Assembly (NCBI GenBank): GCA_026874595.1
Contig: CM049312.1
Span: 54,813,429-54,877,428, forward strand
Source: Sipunculus nudus
Taxonomy: Eukaryota > Annelida > Sipuncula > Golfingiida > Sipunculidae
DNA length: 64,000 nt
Direction: 5' to 3'
The notes under the pieces are model-generated. The model was not told the DNA's origin. It did no database searches and saw nothing but the letters and a program-made list of their open reading frames with translations. How positions within the stretch are numbered: the first letter of the stretch is position 1; the number at the start of each line of letters is the position of its first letter. The position numbers were made by a program, and so were the translations under genes. Positions 1-12,660 of this stretch are shown here, in pieces.

Positions 1-840
1 GTGCCTAAGTGCACAAATGCCCCAAAAAACATTTTTTTGCACCCACTGTATCACTGCAAGGTGCACAGTGTGCACCTGAGGTTAGTAACTAGGACAGATC
101 GGCAGGACCGTTAGGCACACGCACATCTGACAGTCCAAATTATCAAAGAAGGACATATAAACACTAAAACATGATGTCACACTAGACACTACATGTATAT
201 ATAGATTCAGTGATCAGAGCTTTTCTTTTGATGGATATTATTCAAAGTTGCATCCTGACCAGGTGTTACCCTTAGCCTATTTTTTACTGCACTGAAATAT
301 GTGGATAAATTATAATATAGCTGTAATAAAAATAACTGTGATGACATTAATTCATTTGTGCACCTTACCATAAAAAAAGTATTTCATACACTGCAATGTG
401 GTATGTTATATTCACATTTGATAAAAAATATCATGGAAACTTCACTTTTAGCTGAAATCTCAAAGGATCTTCCAGGGCTCTTGCACAGTGTAGCCTAGAG
501 AGAGAGCACGGGCTAATGGCTCTTAGAATTTGATGTTATTTGCATACAGGACGCTGCATGGTGGGGCGGGGTATGGGGGAACAGGGGTGTTTGAGGTGAC
601 CAAAATGCAGATCTAGAATACTATATGCAGGCTGTGAGATGGGTCACTATCCTGCTTTTTTTCTACCAATCCTGTATGATAAGCCACTATCAGTATCACT
701 TTGAGGGATTTTAAAATTTAATTGATCCATAAATATATTTCCTTTACAGACTTCAAGATTATATATTACAATGCACCTATAAGCAATGGCAATGAATACA
801 CAACGCCTGTTACAGCCTGATACAGGCTGCAGCCATGACC
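1..840. other. No gene recognised
   Basis: AT-rich sequence with small inverted GTGCAC words near the start (48-90). No coding similarity or repeat family recognised. Confidence 0.5.
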
Positions 841-985
841 TCAGCAGGCATTCTGTCTGTCAGCAACCGGCCCGACCGTCCGGGACAGCCTGCCCTCACA
901 GCTGACCATGGGTGCTAACAAGTCTCCCATACCGCAAACATTCACGTAATAATGTTTGTTTAAATGTCCAGTGTAATAAACTTAC

Positions 986-1066
986 CCGCATCAATGAATT
1001 CTCGTAATCCAGAATCGTCGTTAAACACATATCTGCTTGTCTGTCAACTCCGAATGTCTTAGGCAT
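986..1066 (-). CDS. Candidate first coding exon of an unidentified minus-strand gene
   Basis: On the minus strand an ATG (1066-1064) opens 27 codons, starting MPKTFGVDRQADM and ending in CGG immediately followed by a strong donor GTAAGT (985 downward). The surrounding 840-1260 region has more CpG and GC than its neighbours, as a promoter would. A second ATG further upstream (about 1133) opens only a 13-codon uORF. I do not recognise the peptide. If real, the gene would run leftward out of the window, head-to-head with nothing visible. The evidence is only ORF, donor and composition, so this is a weak call. Confidence 0.22.
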
Positions 1067-1266
1067 AACAAGTGAGATGAAAATACCCGATCAACCTACG
1101 GGTGCTGTTCCCACTCGCAAACAGTCAGCCATGTTTACATGCAGATATGACAGGTGGCGGCAACTGGTGAGAATATAGAGAACTAATAAGGGGGCGTGGC
1201 CTAATCGCCTGTAACAACCAGCTGTCAGACGACACAGCAGGTGCTATAGACTGCGGACGTCATACT

Positions 1267-2760
1267 GTCCTATCTCATTTTTCCGGGTCACATATTTTGA
1301 ACCAGTTTAAATGACGTAAAGTTAGCCTTATAGATAAATTAAACTGTTTTTCTTTTCTTTCTTTCTTATTATATTTTTGAAAGTGCAGTCCAACATGAAT
1401 AATTTTGATTATTTCTGTTTTATTATGTGATAAAGGGGGCCCGCGCATGTTCATTTTGTTCTTTGCTATACAGCTTAGAAACGCGTGTATAACTTGCATG
1501 TAATATCAATTTTAGAAGTAAGGCATTAAAAAAGTACGAACTTAGCTGCATTTCAACATATTGTGGAAACAGGTTATTTTATATAATATTGGGATTGTAT
1601 ATTACATAAATATTTAAGTTCAATGTTCATTAGAAAAAATATTCAGTCTGTACCGGCACCTGGTGTTCGAATCTATAGTTAATTATCAGAACGGTCGGGG
1701 TCCAACGAAAATGCGGGACCCGTATACTATATGTTAATTCAATACTAATGATAAGTCTTCATTCCTGCCATTATGAACATAAAGGACCGTGACAAAGCGT
1801 ACGACTGAAGGCCTGGGTTTGTGGGCTTCACAAACTGCAGGCCACAATGTACCGGGCCTCTACATACACAGATATGCACGTGCATATGAAATATAAACAG
1901 AAGGCGTTTCCCTGAAAAAAAGCTAATTTTATAATTTGCAGTTGAGACTTTTGAGGTCCCGGGCGTGCAAACAGGGCCCATGCAACAGGAAGAGGTTCAC
2001 CCTTCCGCCCGAAGTCGTTTAGACTGAAAACTCTTGCAAAAAATGACAACCGAAACACTTCCAGCAAAGACATCAAAACAGACTTTTGTTAACGACAAAA
2101 TGTTGCATTTCTTCAAATCCACTTTCAACAACTAGGGAACTTTCAATGCTCAACACCCCCCCCCCCCCCCCGTTACATATTTACATATTTTTTTCTGTAT
2201 GTCAACATAGGTAAAAGTACCTTGTGTACAAGTTTGTATAGAAAAGCTTAATTATTCATCAGTCACAGTGGCGCTTTAAGAACTTTCCTAGCAGGGATTA
2301 CCTACAGTTGTTTAATATGTATGCAGATTAGTCGATATGACATAAATTCTATTTTAAGACCCAAAAAGAGCATTTTGCAGAAGGATAATCGTGATTAAAT
2401 ATGATCGAGTTTATTTAAACCCTTTTTTCACTGATTTAAATCATTTATGATTTAGATAGGTTGACTAAAGGTTAATTGTCTGAGCTATAGTTATATGGAC
2501 CTTTTCCCGTAGTCTGTCAGTTCGTTAAAGATTCTTTTTCATTCGCAATACTATGTGTATTAATTCACGTTATTAGGTCATTGTGGCAGAATTCAAAATT
2601 TCCCAGCAAAACCATTTCTGGAAACGGCTTTACATCTCTAGTTCACCTATTTTATACGTTGTTATGGTACTGTGTATGAGTAAACTCAATCAACGTGTGT
2701 CTTTTTTCACTAAGAAGACCAAAGACCCGGTCTTCGAAATTTCCCAACAAGGAGAAGGAA
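1267..2760. other. No gene recognised; poly-C tract
   Basis: Short open frames on both strands lack family similarity and splice support. A run of 16 C lies at 2156-2171. A repeat shared with about 62065-62145 (AAGGAGAAGGAACATG, GAAAGTTCTTGATTTG) begins near 2745. Confidence 0.5.
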
Positions 2761-2830
2761 CATGAAAGAAGAGCCGCGGAAGAAACATCTGTCTGAAGCT
2801 TGAAAGTTCTTGATTTGTGAAGTGGTGCGG
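2745..2830 (+). repeat. Dispersed repeat fragment, also at about 62065-62145
   Basis: Both sites share the order CAAGGAGA-GGAA-CATG, then AGCTTGAAAGTTCTTGATTT-GAAGT (variants at several bases). Two diverged copies 59 kb apart show a dispersed family of unknown type. Confidence 0.45.
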
Positions 2831-3230
2831 GTGTCGAGCGCGCAGTGGTTATGTTTGTGTCACTGATCGCGCCCGGTAAAAGCAGGTTTCCTTCTGGATG
2901 CAGAATCAGGCAAAAGGGTTAAAAACGAAATATTGACAGATACCGTTATATTATAAAGTAATAAACAAAAAGTATTCCCGCTTTTACTTTTAACGAATTA
3001 TAGGCAGCAAATGTTGTGCAACTCCAACAGGAACTTATTAATTTTTTTTCTGCGATAAATTAAATTCAGGATAAAATGTTTGCTTGTCTCCATCCCCCCC
3101 CCCTCCTCTGTTTTGTCATATTCTGTCGCGAGATATTATGTTGAGATCTCGACATTAAAACAAAACAATTGTGTCCTTAATCAGCCACCGTATTGAGGAC
3201 AGCAGTGGCGTCAGTTTATCTTCAAGGATG

Positions 3231-3507
3231 GTGGGGGGGGGGGGGGGGGGGTGAGGGTGGGGAGATGACAGATGGTAGGGTAATCAAAATTGGAATAAAA
3301 CAGACATGTTTATATATATATATATATTTATTTATTTACATATAAAACTTTCACACACAGACACATCAAATATATATCAATTAAGTGTAAGGTTTAAAAA
3401 AAATAGGTATATGTTAATTCTAAACCATTTAGATATAAATAATTCATAGTAAACGCATAAATGGATACAAAGTCTATAATTCTATATTGATTTATATATT
3501 TAAGTTG

Positions 3508-3571
<64 letters not shown>

Positions 3572-3735
3572 CTCTGAATAGTGGGGGTGATTACATTTAC
3601 CATCCCCCCTTTCCAAAAAGTATGGGGGGAGATATACCCCCCTCCATCCCCCCTATATTAACGCCCCTTGAGGACAGGTAGCTAAATAAAGCTCAAATGC
3701 CTGGGCCGGGGTGGGGGGGGGGGGGGGGGGGCTGT
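3231..3735. repeat. Poly-G tracts flanking a TA microsatellite and CCCCC/GGGGG-rich block
   Basis: G runs at 3233-3251 and 3713-3731; TA repeat at 3511-3570; the 3600-3660 block alternates runs of five or more C and G. The two G tracts have G-quadruplex potential. Likely a degenerate repeat; the open frames across it are simple-sequence artefacts. Confidence 0.7.
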
Positions 3736-4084
3736 GTTTTCTCTGTCCTCGAGTGTAATCATCGTGTTGATAGGGAACCAGTTATTGGTGCTGACATCTG
3801 CAGGAGAGATTTGGTATTATCGCAGTATTACCGTCTAGTTCATCTGCATGTGTGTGGGTAGTTTATTAATGATATCACGTTGATTTCATTTTAATTCACA
3901 TTCGTTTGCGCTCTCTCATACCTATTTATCAGTAACCAACTGGTCCATTCCTATAAAATTATACTCACACTTGTGTGTATTATATGAAGAGGCTATTTAT
4001 AAGCTGTTCTAAATACATATGTATGTTTTTTTTACTTTCATGTATAAAATGTCAATTTCAACATATTTGCCTTTGCGATCTGTG

Positions 4085-4275
4085 CGTCTTAGTGATGACA
4101 GGCCATATCTCAGGTGTGCTTCAACGTATCGAGCTGAAACTGTGCATGCTTGTCCATAGACCTTGGATACCCCCCATCTCGTACTACGATCGTTTTCGCG
4201 TGGCGTGCGTTCATTTGCTTTGGGTGAAAATCACTCATATCTCGGGAGCGGGTTTCAATGTATCTAATAAAAAGG
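4085..4275 (+). repeat. Two diverged units of the GGTGGCGCCA-type dispersed repeat family
   Basis: CATATCTCAGG ... CGTATCGAGCTGAAACTGTG and CATATCTCGGGAGCGG match units in the array at 14950-15820 (CATATCTCAGGA ... CGTATCGGCCTGAAATTTTG). Confidence 0.6.
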
Positions 4276-4338
4276 AAGTGGGTCCACTTTTGTCCTCACT
4301 GTTCTCGGAAACCGCGTTGCGTATGGCACCGAGCTTTA

Positions 4339-4406
4339 CCTCATATATATATATATATAAATATATTTATATAACAGGTTTTTATATATATATACACACA
4401 CATACA

Positions 4407-4442
<36 letters not shown>

Positions 4443-4450
4443 TATATATA
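4339..4450. repeat. Compound TA / CATA microsatellite
   Basis: TA units, then about seven CATA units (4403-4432), then TA units again. Confidence 0.9.
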
Positions 4451-5109
4451 ACAAATAGGCCACACGTTAAATGGGGTCGGGGGATTCGGCTACCGTCACA
4501 TTCACACTTATTTGTCATTTTCTTTTTCACATAACATCTCCAAAACTTCCCAGTGAATTTCCGTAGGTCTATTTCAATATTTGTATTTGAATGTCTGCAT
4601 TGCAGTCATTTTCCGTGCTCGCTACATTCAACGTTCATGATAGTATATTTCCAAAGGGTGTTCTACATACAACGTGTGCATGTTTTCCCTAAATTTCCAT
4701 TGTAAGGAAAAACCCTTCTTAACTTGGAAAAGCCATTTAACTGGATTCCTTAATTGACAAGAACAAATGTACAATTTAATTAAATGTAACACCATTTTTT
4801 CCAGTTTAGTGGTAATAAGGGCAAAGATATTGTTTTGTCTTGTCGACGGCCATTATGGAAACAATAGCAACACGAAGCAAAACAATTAACAATTAATTGT
4901 TTACTATACATCCACGGTTTATATCGTGACATATATTATAAGAGAAACCCGACGCTGCATGCATACCACAACGTGACGCCAACAATAGGTCAATGGGGAC
5001 AGGTCGCTGGTCTCATCTGGAGTCATTAAGTGTGACTTTCATGAAGAAACCTGGCAAAATGCATAGTTAACACCTGATCATTCTAAATATCTTTATTGAA
5101 ATTTTCCCC

Positions 5110-5640
5110 CTGTTGTTTCAAGGTTAACAGACAAGGTCAAGGTCATGGCTTTTAATATTTCTTTAGTGTTGTCTTTGGATAATGGACATTTCAATCTAAA
5201 GATGTATTTCGCCATCATTCTCTGCACATTCATGGTATACAAAAATGTCAAGTTTGTGGTTTTTAATATTTCTTGTTCCTTTTTTCAGGGTCAATTGTCA
5301 TTCCATTTGATTGTCATACAGATAACCTGCAACATATATCACTGTAAAGATCAAAGCCATTATTGTAAATCTATAAAACTAAAACCATGTTGCCCTTTTT
5401 CCTGCAGTTTCAAGGTCAATAAACAAGGCCATGGCCAAGATCATGGCTTTTGAACATTTCTGCCTTTTATACGCATATGCCAAGGATGCCCTTTAGATGT
5501 ATATCCTGGTCAGTACTCTTATGGTGTGTAAACTTGTCTAAGGTCCATGCCACAAATCACAAAGTAAGGTCAAGGTCATCTGTGCACTTAACTGATAGTC
5601 CACAGTCAGTCGTCAGGCTACAAGTCATCTGAGCTGGAGC
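5110..5640 (+). repeat. AAGGTCA-containing dispersed repeat, about two units
   Basis: Copies of (AAGGTCAAGGTCATGGCTTT)-like sequence at 5125 and 5412 and again near 5565, about 290 and 150 bp apart. The pattern resembles the large AGGTCA array at 30-33.6 kb, though the rest of the unit differs. Confidence 0.55.
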
Positions 5641-5714
5641 GATGGTCCTTTCTCTGGTGACCGTCCGTTGACAGGCCACATTTTGGAACCACTGGACCTA
5701 CTAATTAAAAATTC

Positions 5715-5825
5715 AGTTTTTCTACCAAACCGGAAACTGGGTCACTGCGATATCGTTCCTCAGAAAATGCCTGTTGTTACACTTCAGGAGGGCCTTATAT
5801 TATAACCACAGATTTGTTTTATTTT
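5715..5825 (+). repeat. Fragment of the 680-bp repeat family seen at 27.5-28.8 kb
   Basis: CTACCAAACCGGAAACTGGGTC ... TTACACTTCAGGA ... aligns with 27556-27680 and 28240-28350, showing this family is dispersed as well as tandemly duplicated. Confidence 0.6.
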
Positions 5826-5894
5826 AGTATTGTGATGCTGCATATATGTCGCAAAATATAACAATATATATATTTGTACCCCTCAATCACAGAG

Positions 5895-7190
5895 AATATC
5901 TACTTATGACAGCCCTCAAAACTGCCAAAACCAAGGTCTCCATCCCAGATGATGTTATCAAAATCATCCTGCACAGCAGGAAAAGCTTACTGTTTATCAA
6001 CGATAACATCTGGGATGGAGTATGCGAAATTGTTGGTCTATACCTCCTAGATATGTTGAAAAAGGAACTGGTGAAAATGCTCAGGCCTGTATCGGGAAGA
6101 CGGTTAAGGTTGTTTCCCTAACATGCCTCGACCCAAAGCGGACAGTATCGTAAGAAAATTATCAAAATCTTTTCCCATGTTGGATTAAAAATAACCATTG
6201 AAACTAACCTGACCTGCACAGATTTCTAAGACGTTATATATACACTTGACCTCCAAAAAGACATGTTCTACCCTTACAGAAAGCCAAAAAATGATCCGCT
6301 CTATATCCACGCACAATCCAATCACCCTCCAGCAATTATCAGACAGATACCTATGATGATCAGCAAGCGTGTATCTGACACCTCCTGCAATGAAGAGCTA
6401 TTCATGAAAGCCAAACCCATGTATGACATAACTTTAGTGAAAAGCGGGTTCACAGAAAGCTTAAAATATGTTAAACCCGCAGTGAAAAGCTAAAGAAACG
6501 GGAAAAGGAAATTAATATGGTTCAATCCCATCTACAGCCGTCATGTAAAAACCAACATTGGCAGACAATTCATGAAGCTAGTTGAAAAACACTTCCCAAA
6601 ACATCACAGGTATCAGAAGCTATTCAACAGGAAAATTTTGAAAATTAGCTATAGTTGTTTACCCAACATGTCTAACCTGATCAGCAAACATAATATATGA
6701 AGGTCCTAAATACTAACAAAGCTGCAAATTTACCTCTAAAACAATGTAACAGCCGGAAAAAAGATGAATGCCCTATGAATGGTCTGTGACAGTTGGGATG
6801 CATTGTCCATAAGGCAACAGTTAGAACAGACGATGACGAGAAATACTACACAGGATGTACTGAAGGTGATTTCAAGACCAGATATACATAACCACAAACA
6901 TTCCTTTCGTAACAGATCCCACGCTTAAACATTGGGCTTTCTAAACACATCTGGACCCTAAAAGACAAGAATATCAATTACAAGCTTTCCTGGGAAATCT
7001 CGGCCAGGACAGCACCTTACTTCTGTGAGACTAGAAAGTGTGATCTCTGTTTGTCTGGGAAGCTACTTATAGTAACTGCCCCCCCCCCCTTCCCCCCGGA
7101 TCATTGTTCAACTCAAGAGCTGTAAATTCTCTCTCCAGTGCCGCCATCAAAACAACTACACTTTGAATTTTATTAAAAACCTAGCATTCA
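5895..7190 (+). mobile_element. Penelope-like retroelement remnant: RT C-terminal part plus GIY-YIG endonuclease
   Basis: Read in three shifting frames, the region gives a recognisable order: a segment with SRKSLLF and EIVGLYLLD (5900-6090) with an internal deletion between them; FYPYRKPKNDPLYIHAQSNHP and the SDTSCNEELF segment (6263-6490); KTNIGRQFMKLVEKHFPKHH and SYSCLPNMSNLI (6545-6690); then a cysteine segment (KKDECPMN), YYTGCTEGDFKTRY and NHKHSFRNR (6755-6920), and a tail with RKCDLCLSGKLLI (7030-7080). The YYTG...F..RY...H pattern is the GIY-YIG nuclease core, the hallmark of Penelope-like elements. Stops, frameshifts and a C run make it non-functional. Family assignment rests on memory of such proteins, not a search. 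Confidence 0.7.
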
Positions 7191-7776
7191 TACAAATATT
7201 TAACGTGCTCGCTCACCCATCCCTCACGAGGATCCGCTCGGCAGACTTACCTGATTAGGTAGCTGCTCTCTCATTGCCATGCAGTGTTGAGGAACACGGC
7301 GTTGCCCTTCCTCATGATGAGTTTGTCGAGTCGAATCTACTTGGTATGAGTGTAGTATATTTGCCTTTTTGTAGTATATGTATATTTTTATATTATATGT
7401 ACATACAACAGAAAAGTTCACTAGACCCAGGATCCTATTAAAAACCAGCATATTGTGCTGAATGGGCATCCTGGTAAAATATCTTTGCAATAAGTAATAA
7501 AATAATAAAACAACAAACTCCTTTTCCCTCTGTTATGTTCAAGCATCGCACGTGTACCTCGACTGATCCTATTGTGCCCCCGAGGACAAAAGGAGCAGTG
7601 TCAGTCATTTATTTGCTCTTTCCGATACGCACAAAGCATAAGCTCGTAATCTCGTAAAGTCTCGGCTTTTTAAACCATGCCGTGAGCTTCATTGTAACAA
7701 CATTCACCTGAGGATCGGGTCGCATTCCATGATACAGTCTGTAAAGTGAATTTACAGTGTTGTTTTTTCTTTATCG

Positions 7777-7834
<58 letters not shown>

Positions 7835-8110
7835 TCAGTGCTTTTATCTGAGTAATGACCTTGACCTTGAGTTATGTTCTAGATCTTGAGGAAAGTTTAT
7901 CCTTAAATAAAAAGTAACTGACCAAATGTAAACCGCAGTATAGGTATTTATAATTTCTTAAGTAAAAAAAAGGAAGAAATATTTAATACCGTCACCCTGA
8001 CCTTGTCTTTTGACGTTGAATCTACTAGATATATTGCAACGTGGATTTTCAGACTGATATGGTTTTTTGTTTTAGCATGACATATGTCGCATAATTTCTT
8101 CATGGAATCG
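7191..8110. other. No gene recognised; TA microsatellite at 7779-7831
   Basis: Contains a TA tract and short GACCTTGACCTTGA words (7856-7872), which are AGGTCA half-sites on the other strand. The minus-strand 88-codon frame at 7224-7490 has no similarity I recognise. Confidence 0.5.
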
Positions 8111-8227
8111 CTGACAAATGAAAGTAGGGCTGTGACAATGCATCGAATAATCTTTGCATTGAATCAAAGCCAGTAAATTAATCGATAATCGAATCGAGCG
8201 TGAAATAATCGATTAATTTAATAAACA

Positions 8228-9690
8228 TTAGACCAAATCAAAACAATCAGGGATACTTTGGAAACAAAATATTACAATATGCAGATGACGCTAAACTTAC
8301 TCTAAAAGATGCAGACTCATTAAAAGAAGCTCTTGAAATATTTAAACAGTTTGCATTGGTTTCGAACCTTAGGATAAATATAGAGAAAAACAGTAGTTAT
8401 GCCTTTCTTAAGACAAAATAGGTTGAATATACTATGGAAACCAGAAACAGAAAAATTAAATCTATGGCCCAGTAGAGATATTGAGAATAAAAATTACTTC
8501 AGAAATGAAACATCTTATGAAACTTATTTACTCCAGCAGTGGAGAAAATAAAGTCTTCTAAATATTTGGTCATATAGATACATTAAATTACGGGGAAAGA
8601 TAATAATATTAAAAACATTTGCCTTGTCAAAACTTTTAAACTTACATTTTTACTATCAGTCCTACCTGCATCTGATAAAATATTTCATAATGTTTGACTT
8701 TTTTGGTCGCGTATACTTGAACATATTAAAAAGACTAATATTAGTTGCACCATATGAACGTGGGGTTCTGAGGATGACTCACATACAAGATTACAAAACC
8801 TCGCTCAAAATTATATACATAAAAAAGATTACTATTCAAGGAAACAAAAGGACGGAAACATGATATACTGAAGTTAATAAGGGTGGCTCTCTATTCATTA
8901 AATGTATTTTTGCAAAAACTTATCTACTGCATATATATCAAAACATTTATCCATTCTGTTGAGAGATTTTGGAAGCTTGGTGCTTAAATAATATAATAAT
9001 AACCTTGAAGATGAAATTGATGATCCTAATCAATGTATATGGATTAACTCTCATATCAGAAAAGATATTAAGCCATTATTTTATAAACATTGGCTTGATG
9101 CCAGAATACAGAATGTAGCGGACTTGTAAATAATTATTGAGAATGGAAAAAACAGGTTTATCAATAACAGAGTAAAATGATACTATAGGTAGTGCTATAC
9201 ATTTTCTTGAATATCAGGGACTGATAAATGCCATCCCCATAAAGCACAGGAGAAGTTGCTAATGGAAACTGAGGGATTTTATAAAGAAAAAAAAAAGTTA
9301 CATTAATTTTAAAATGTAAACAGGTTTCGAAGATGGTGTATGATGAAATGATCAAATTTGTATATAAAGCAACAAAAAAAGGCAATAGAGAAATGGCCTA
9401 GAGACCTGAATTTATTTCCCCCATCTTTTATTAAAAACAATGAATTTAACGATATATCAAAATTTAAGAATGTTTCATTTTAAAATACTGACAGGATTTT
9501 AAGAACAATTACTTTTTTTTATTTTAAATCAACATTAATTAGAAGATTCTGAAAGCTGTTCTTTTTGTCTCAGGAAGCCAGAATCAATTGTCCACTTACT
9601 ATGAGAATGCACAATAGTGCAAAATTTTGTTCAGATAATACATCATTATGGCTGAAAAGAAAATGGGAAAGTGACCTTAAGTTTGAATTT
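8228..9690 (+). mobile_element. LINE (non-LTR retrotransposon) ORF2 remnant
   Basis: The reverse-transcriptase catalytic box YADD is encoded at 8278-8289 within ILQYADDAKLTLKD, followed by SLKEALEIFKQFALVSNLRI, as in LINE RTs. Downstream, in shifting frames, come a LSVLPASDK-type thumb segment (about 8650-8680), a SHIRKDIKPLFYKHW segment (about 9050-9090), and near the end a CxxC-H-C knuckle (SCSFCLRKPESIVHLL, stop, ECTIV) at 9557-9620, where the usual Trp codon is TGA. Many stops and frameshifts: a dead copy. The style is L1/Tx1-like, but the clade is uncertain. Confidence 0.7.
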
Positions 9691-9747
9691 GGTAATATTG
9701 GGGAACAGAGATAATGATTGTCTAAAGTCTTATACTACTTAAGTATA

Positions 9748-9905
9748 TATATGTCGAGGGAAGAATGAGAATCTGGAAAGATCCGGAATCCTCCAGGGAA
9801 AAATGAGAATCATTTCATACTAAAATTTGATTCTCGTTTTCCCCGGGAAGAATGAGAATTCTGATTTTTCCTGGGAAAAACCAGAATTCTTATTTTTACC
9901 TGCCA
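9748..9905 (+). repeat. Fold-back repeat, copy 1 (GGGAAGAATGAGAAT family)
   Basis: Alternating GGGAAGAATGAGAAT and its complement-like ATTCTGATTTTTCC words make the block able to fold on itself. The order is shared with 13590-13850. Confidence 0.7.
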
Positions 9906-10644
9906 GCTCCAATTTGTCCAATTATGAAGATTTCTAGATGTGAATATTTTTAACCTACAATTCAGTAAAGATAAACATTTTTGTTAGATTGACTAACACA
10001 TTTGACAAGTTGTCAGTGAGCTTCTGACATCTTTACATGTTAAGTTCAACCATGAAAAACATATACCTGTTATTTTATATGCTAAACAAAAGAGTGTAAC
10101 TGGGGTAAAATACTTATTGTACATTTTAATCTCTAACACTGATGAAAAGGTTGCATGAAAAAGTTTAACATGGCACAATTATAAATGAATTAATGAACCA
10201 GATACTTTCTTGTTAGTTCCAGGCATGTTCAAAAGGAGGAATAAAGAATTCAGATGCGACTGAGATGTGACAACAATTGCCCATACTATATGAAAATAAT
10301 GAGAAGAGAATGTTATTGATTATCCTACATCTCTTGCATGTTGTAAATTGTCATAATGTATATGTTTGACATCTGTTTTGTCAACACTCTAAAATTACCA
10401 ACACACATAATTGTGTAACATTAAGGTTTAGAGAGCTGTTATTTTTGCCCAGCAAAATATCAAAATATGTAACACCAGGAAATCATTTAATATGAACTGT
10501 CCACTTTACTGGTAATCAAACAAACCAGTGTGTACATTCTTTTTTAAATGCAATAAAGTTCAGGTAATTGTCTGTCGTTAGATATCAATCAGATATTTGA
10601 GAAACACATTGTGCCAAGGTGGTCCAATACGGTGACACAATCAT

Positions 10645-12660
10645 CTAAAACTTATTTTGACATATACCACTGGTGGATACATGACATTTAGTGGAACATT
10701 TAATCCAAGCTTTTCTGCGTCTACATCTGATATTGACACATGCACCTTTACAAGAACATATACTTGGCGTTGGATTAGCCTGCCAGTTACTATTCAGTCT
10801 TGAAGCAAGGACTAAGGTCACCTCCTGAAGTCCCTCAGGGTTGATCGTTTCAAGTTGCGGGAAATGTACATTGTTCAGTTGTACAAGTTCCTCATCCGCA
10901 AAGTGAACTTTCAGGATCCAAGCCGGAGTGTACAATTTGTAGAGGGTCCCCTGTCCTTTGTTCACAATGTCAAGTACTTTACATGGCAAGATATGTGCGA
11001 CAGTATTTGTTCTGTCAGCACTTTTTCACTCTCACTCCCACAGTATCTGCAACTTTAAACTCTTTGTGTACTGCCTTCAGATGTTGCTGAAGCCGGTCTT
11101 GTTGTTTCTGGGCTGTTATTTCACCGTTATTTGCTTCCTAACTTTAGTATGGGGTGTTGATTCAGTATTTGTAGGTTCCATGTCACTGTATTTCCATAGC
11201 ACTCTCTGACCTGTTGCAAGTGCTTCCTGTAAGGGGTTGCCAGCATGTGGTACAAATGTATGGTCAAACAAAGAATGAAACTCTATGAAAGCATGAATGT
11301 CTGTATCAAAGGAATGGTTATGGAGAGTTGAGATATTGCATATTCTCTGACCAGTTGCAATTACCTCAAGATTTACCAAAAGGTTATATACAACTACCAC
11401 GCTTTCTGGAAGTCTCTTTCATCGGGGTTCCACTGACACCTGTGTGTTCATCAGCTGCAGTATCCTGGGTTTGAACCAGGCTGATGTTTAGTGGGTCTTC
11501 AGAAACAACACTATTGGTTTCTTGCAATTGAAACTCTAGTGGCTGCTCAGACATCTGTGCTTTCTTCACTATCCAAGTTCAGCATAGTATGAAGTAAATC
11601 GCTGGCAGTTTCTGAAGGTTCTGTGTCAGGTTCAGTTTCTATCTGCTGTCTAGAATCTTCTTTTTCTGATCTAATGTCTTCTTCGATGAGGCCCTCTGGC
11701 AAGTTTTCTTCGTTCACCATGTTTTGGTCTTGGAGAGAGCCTGCATGAGCGCGAAGTTGGATCTCGGTCTTTGGCCAAAAACTGCTTCATAGGGTGTTTT
11801 TCCAGTTGCACAGGTAGTGGATGAATTTATGGCATGTACCACAAAGTGAAGGCCTTTACTCCAGTGATCTCCATTTCCATCCATCCACTTGCCCAACTTC
11901 TTCTGCAGATCCCCGTTTCCACTTTCGACACAGCCCTGGGACTGTGGATGGCGTGGGCGTTCATGAATGATTGTCAACTGAGGCCACAGAGATTTTATGT
12001 TTTCTATAACAGCAGCAGTGAATTCTCGTCCATTGTCTGACTGTAGAATTCTGGCAGGGCCAAATTCACAGATGATTTTGGTTATCTGCTCTGCAACCGC
12101 TGATGCTTGTTTAGAATAAAGTGGTTTCGCCCAGCTGAATTTTGTATAGTGATCTTTCATGTGCATAATCCTTTGTACGAATCATCAGGTCTGCTGGACA
12201 TGTCAATAAGATTCACATTGACACATGCCATGAAGCCTATGGATATGATGGGCAGCCCAGCAAGAACTGTCTTGATCGGCTGTCGCACACAGCAAGCTCT
12301 ACAAGTTTGCAGAAATATCTTCACTGCAGCCTTCTTAATTCCTGCGTAGCTGTTTCGCACATCATTCCAAGTATTGTGTTCACCAGAATGTCCTATATTT
12401 TGATGACAGCGCTGTATGACATCAAAAGCTTCTCCTTCTGTAACCACAGGCTTTGATGTTTTACTACAGTGCAAGACTGCTTTATCCCAAATGTATTGCA
12501 CTCTGAAATTCTGGATAGACCAAAACTTGCACTTGGCCCTTTGTTCACATTTTTGTCCATTTGGTGCCGAAACAGCTTCCACAATCTGTTCATACTTTGC
12601 CTTGTTTATCCAGAAGTTTTCTCTTTTGCCTTCATTTAAGCCTGACAAGTATCTGTCCAT
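10645..12660 (-). pseudogene. Broken KRBA2/Ginger-type integrase transposon ORF
   Basis: Minus strand, read 12660 to 10645 through at least three frame changes. First block (12660-12157): a zinc-binding HHCC arrangement (H86, H91, then C120 and C123) and the start of the integrase core, VNLIDM, where the usual first catalytic Asp is Asn. Second block (12166-11714, other frame): SDNGREF with the second Asp, and CVESGN with the catalytic Glu, then a helical stretch ending TCATGKTPYEAVFGQRP, typical of retroviral/Gypsy-like integrases. Third (11569-11116): low-complexity linker. Fourth (10989-10645): a Cys-rich tail CSCKGACVNIRC ... CSTKCH, typical of KRBA2/SCAND3-like transposase proteins. Frameshift, stop and the D-to-N change mean no active enzyme. 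No terminal repeats were confirmed. Confidence 0.8.

Noticed and set aside
3394-4530. Frames rich in I-Y or Y-M-C-V repeats
   Set aside because: Translation of TA and CATA microsatellites.
8110-8215. hAT end suggested by AGGGCTGTGACAATGCATCG and repeated ATCGAAT words
   Set aside because: Looks like a common transposon end, but no partner end or target duplication was found, and it runs directly into the LINE remnant.
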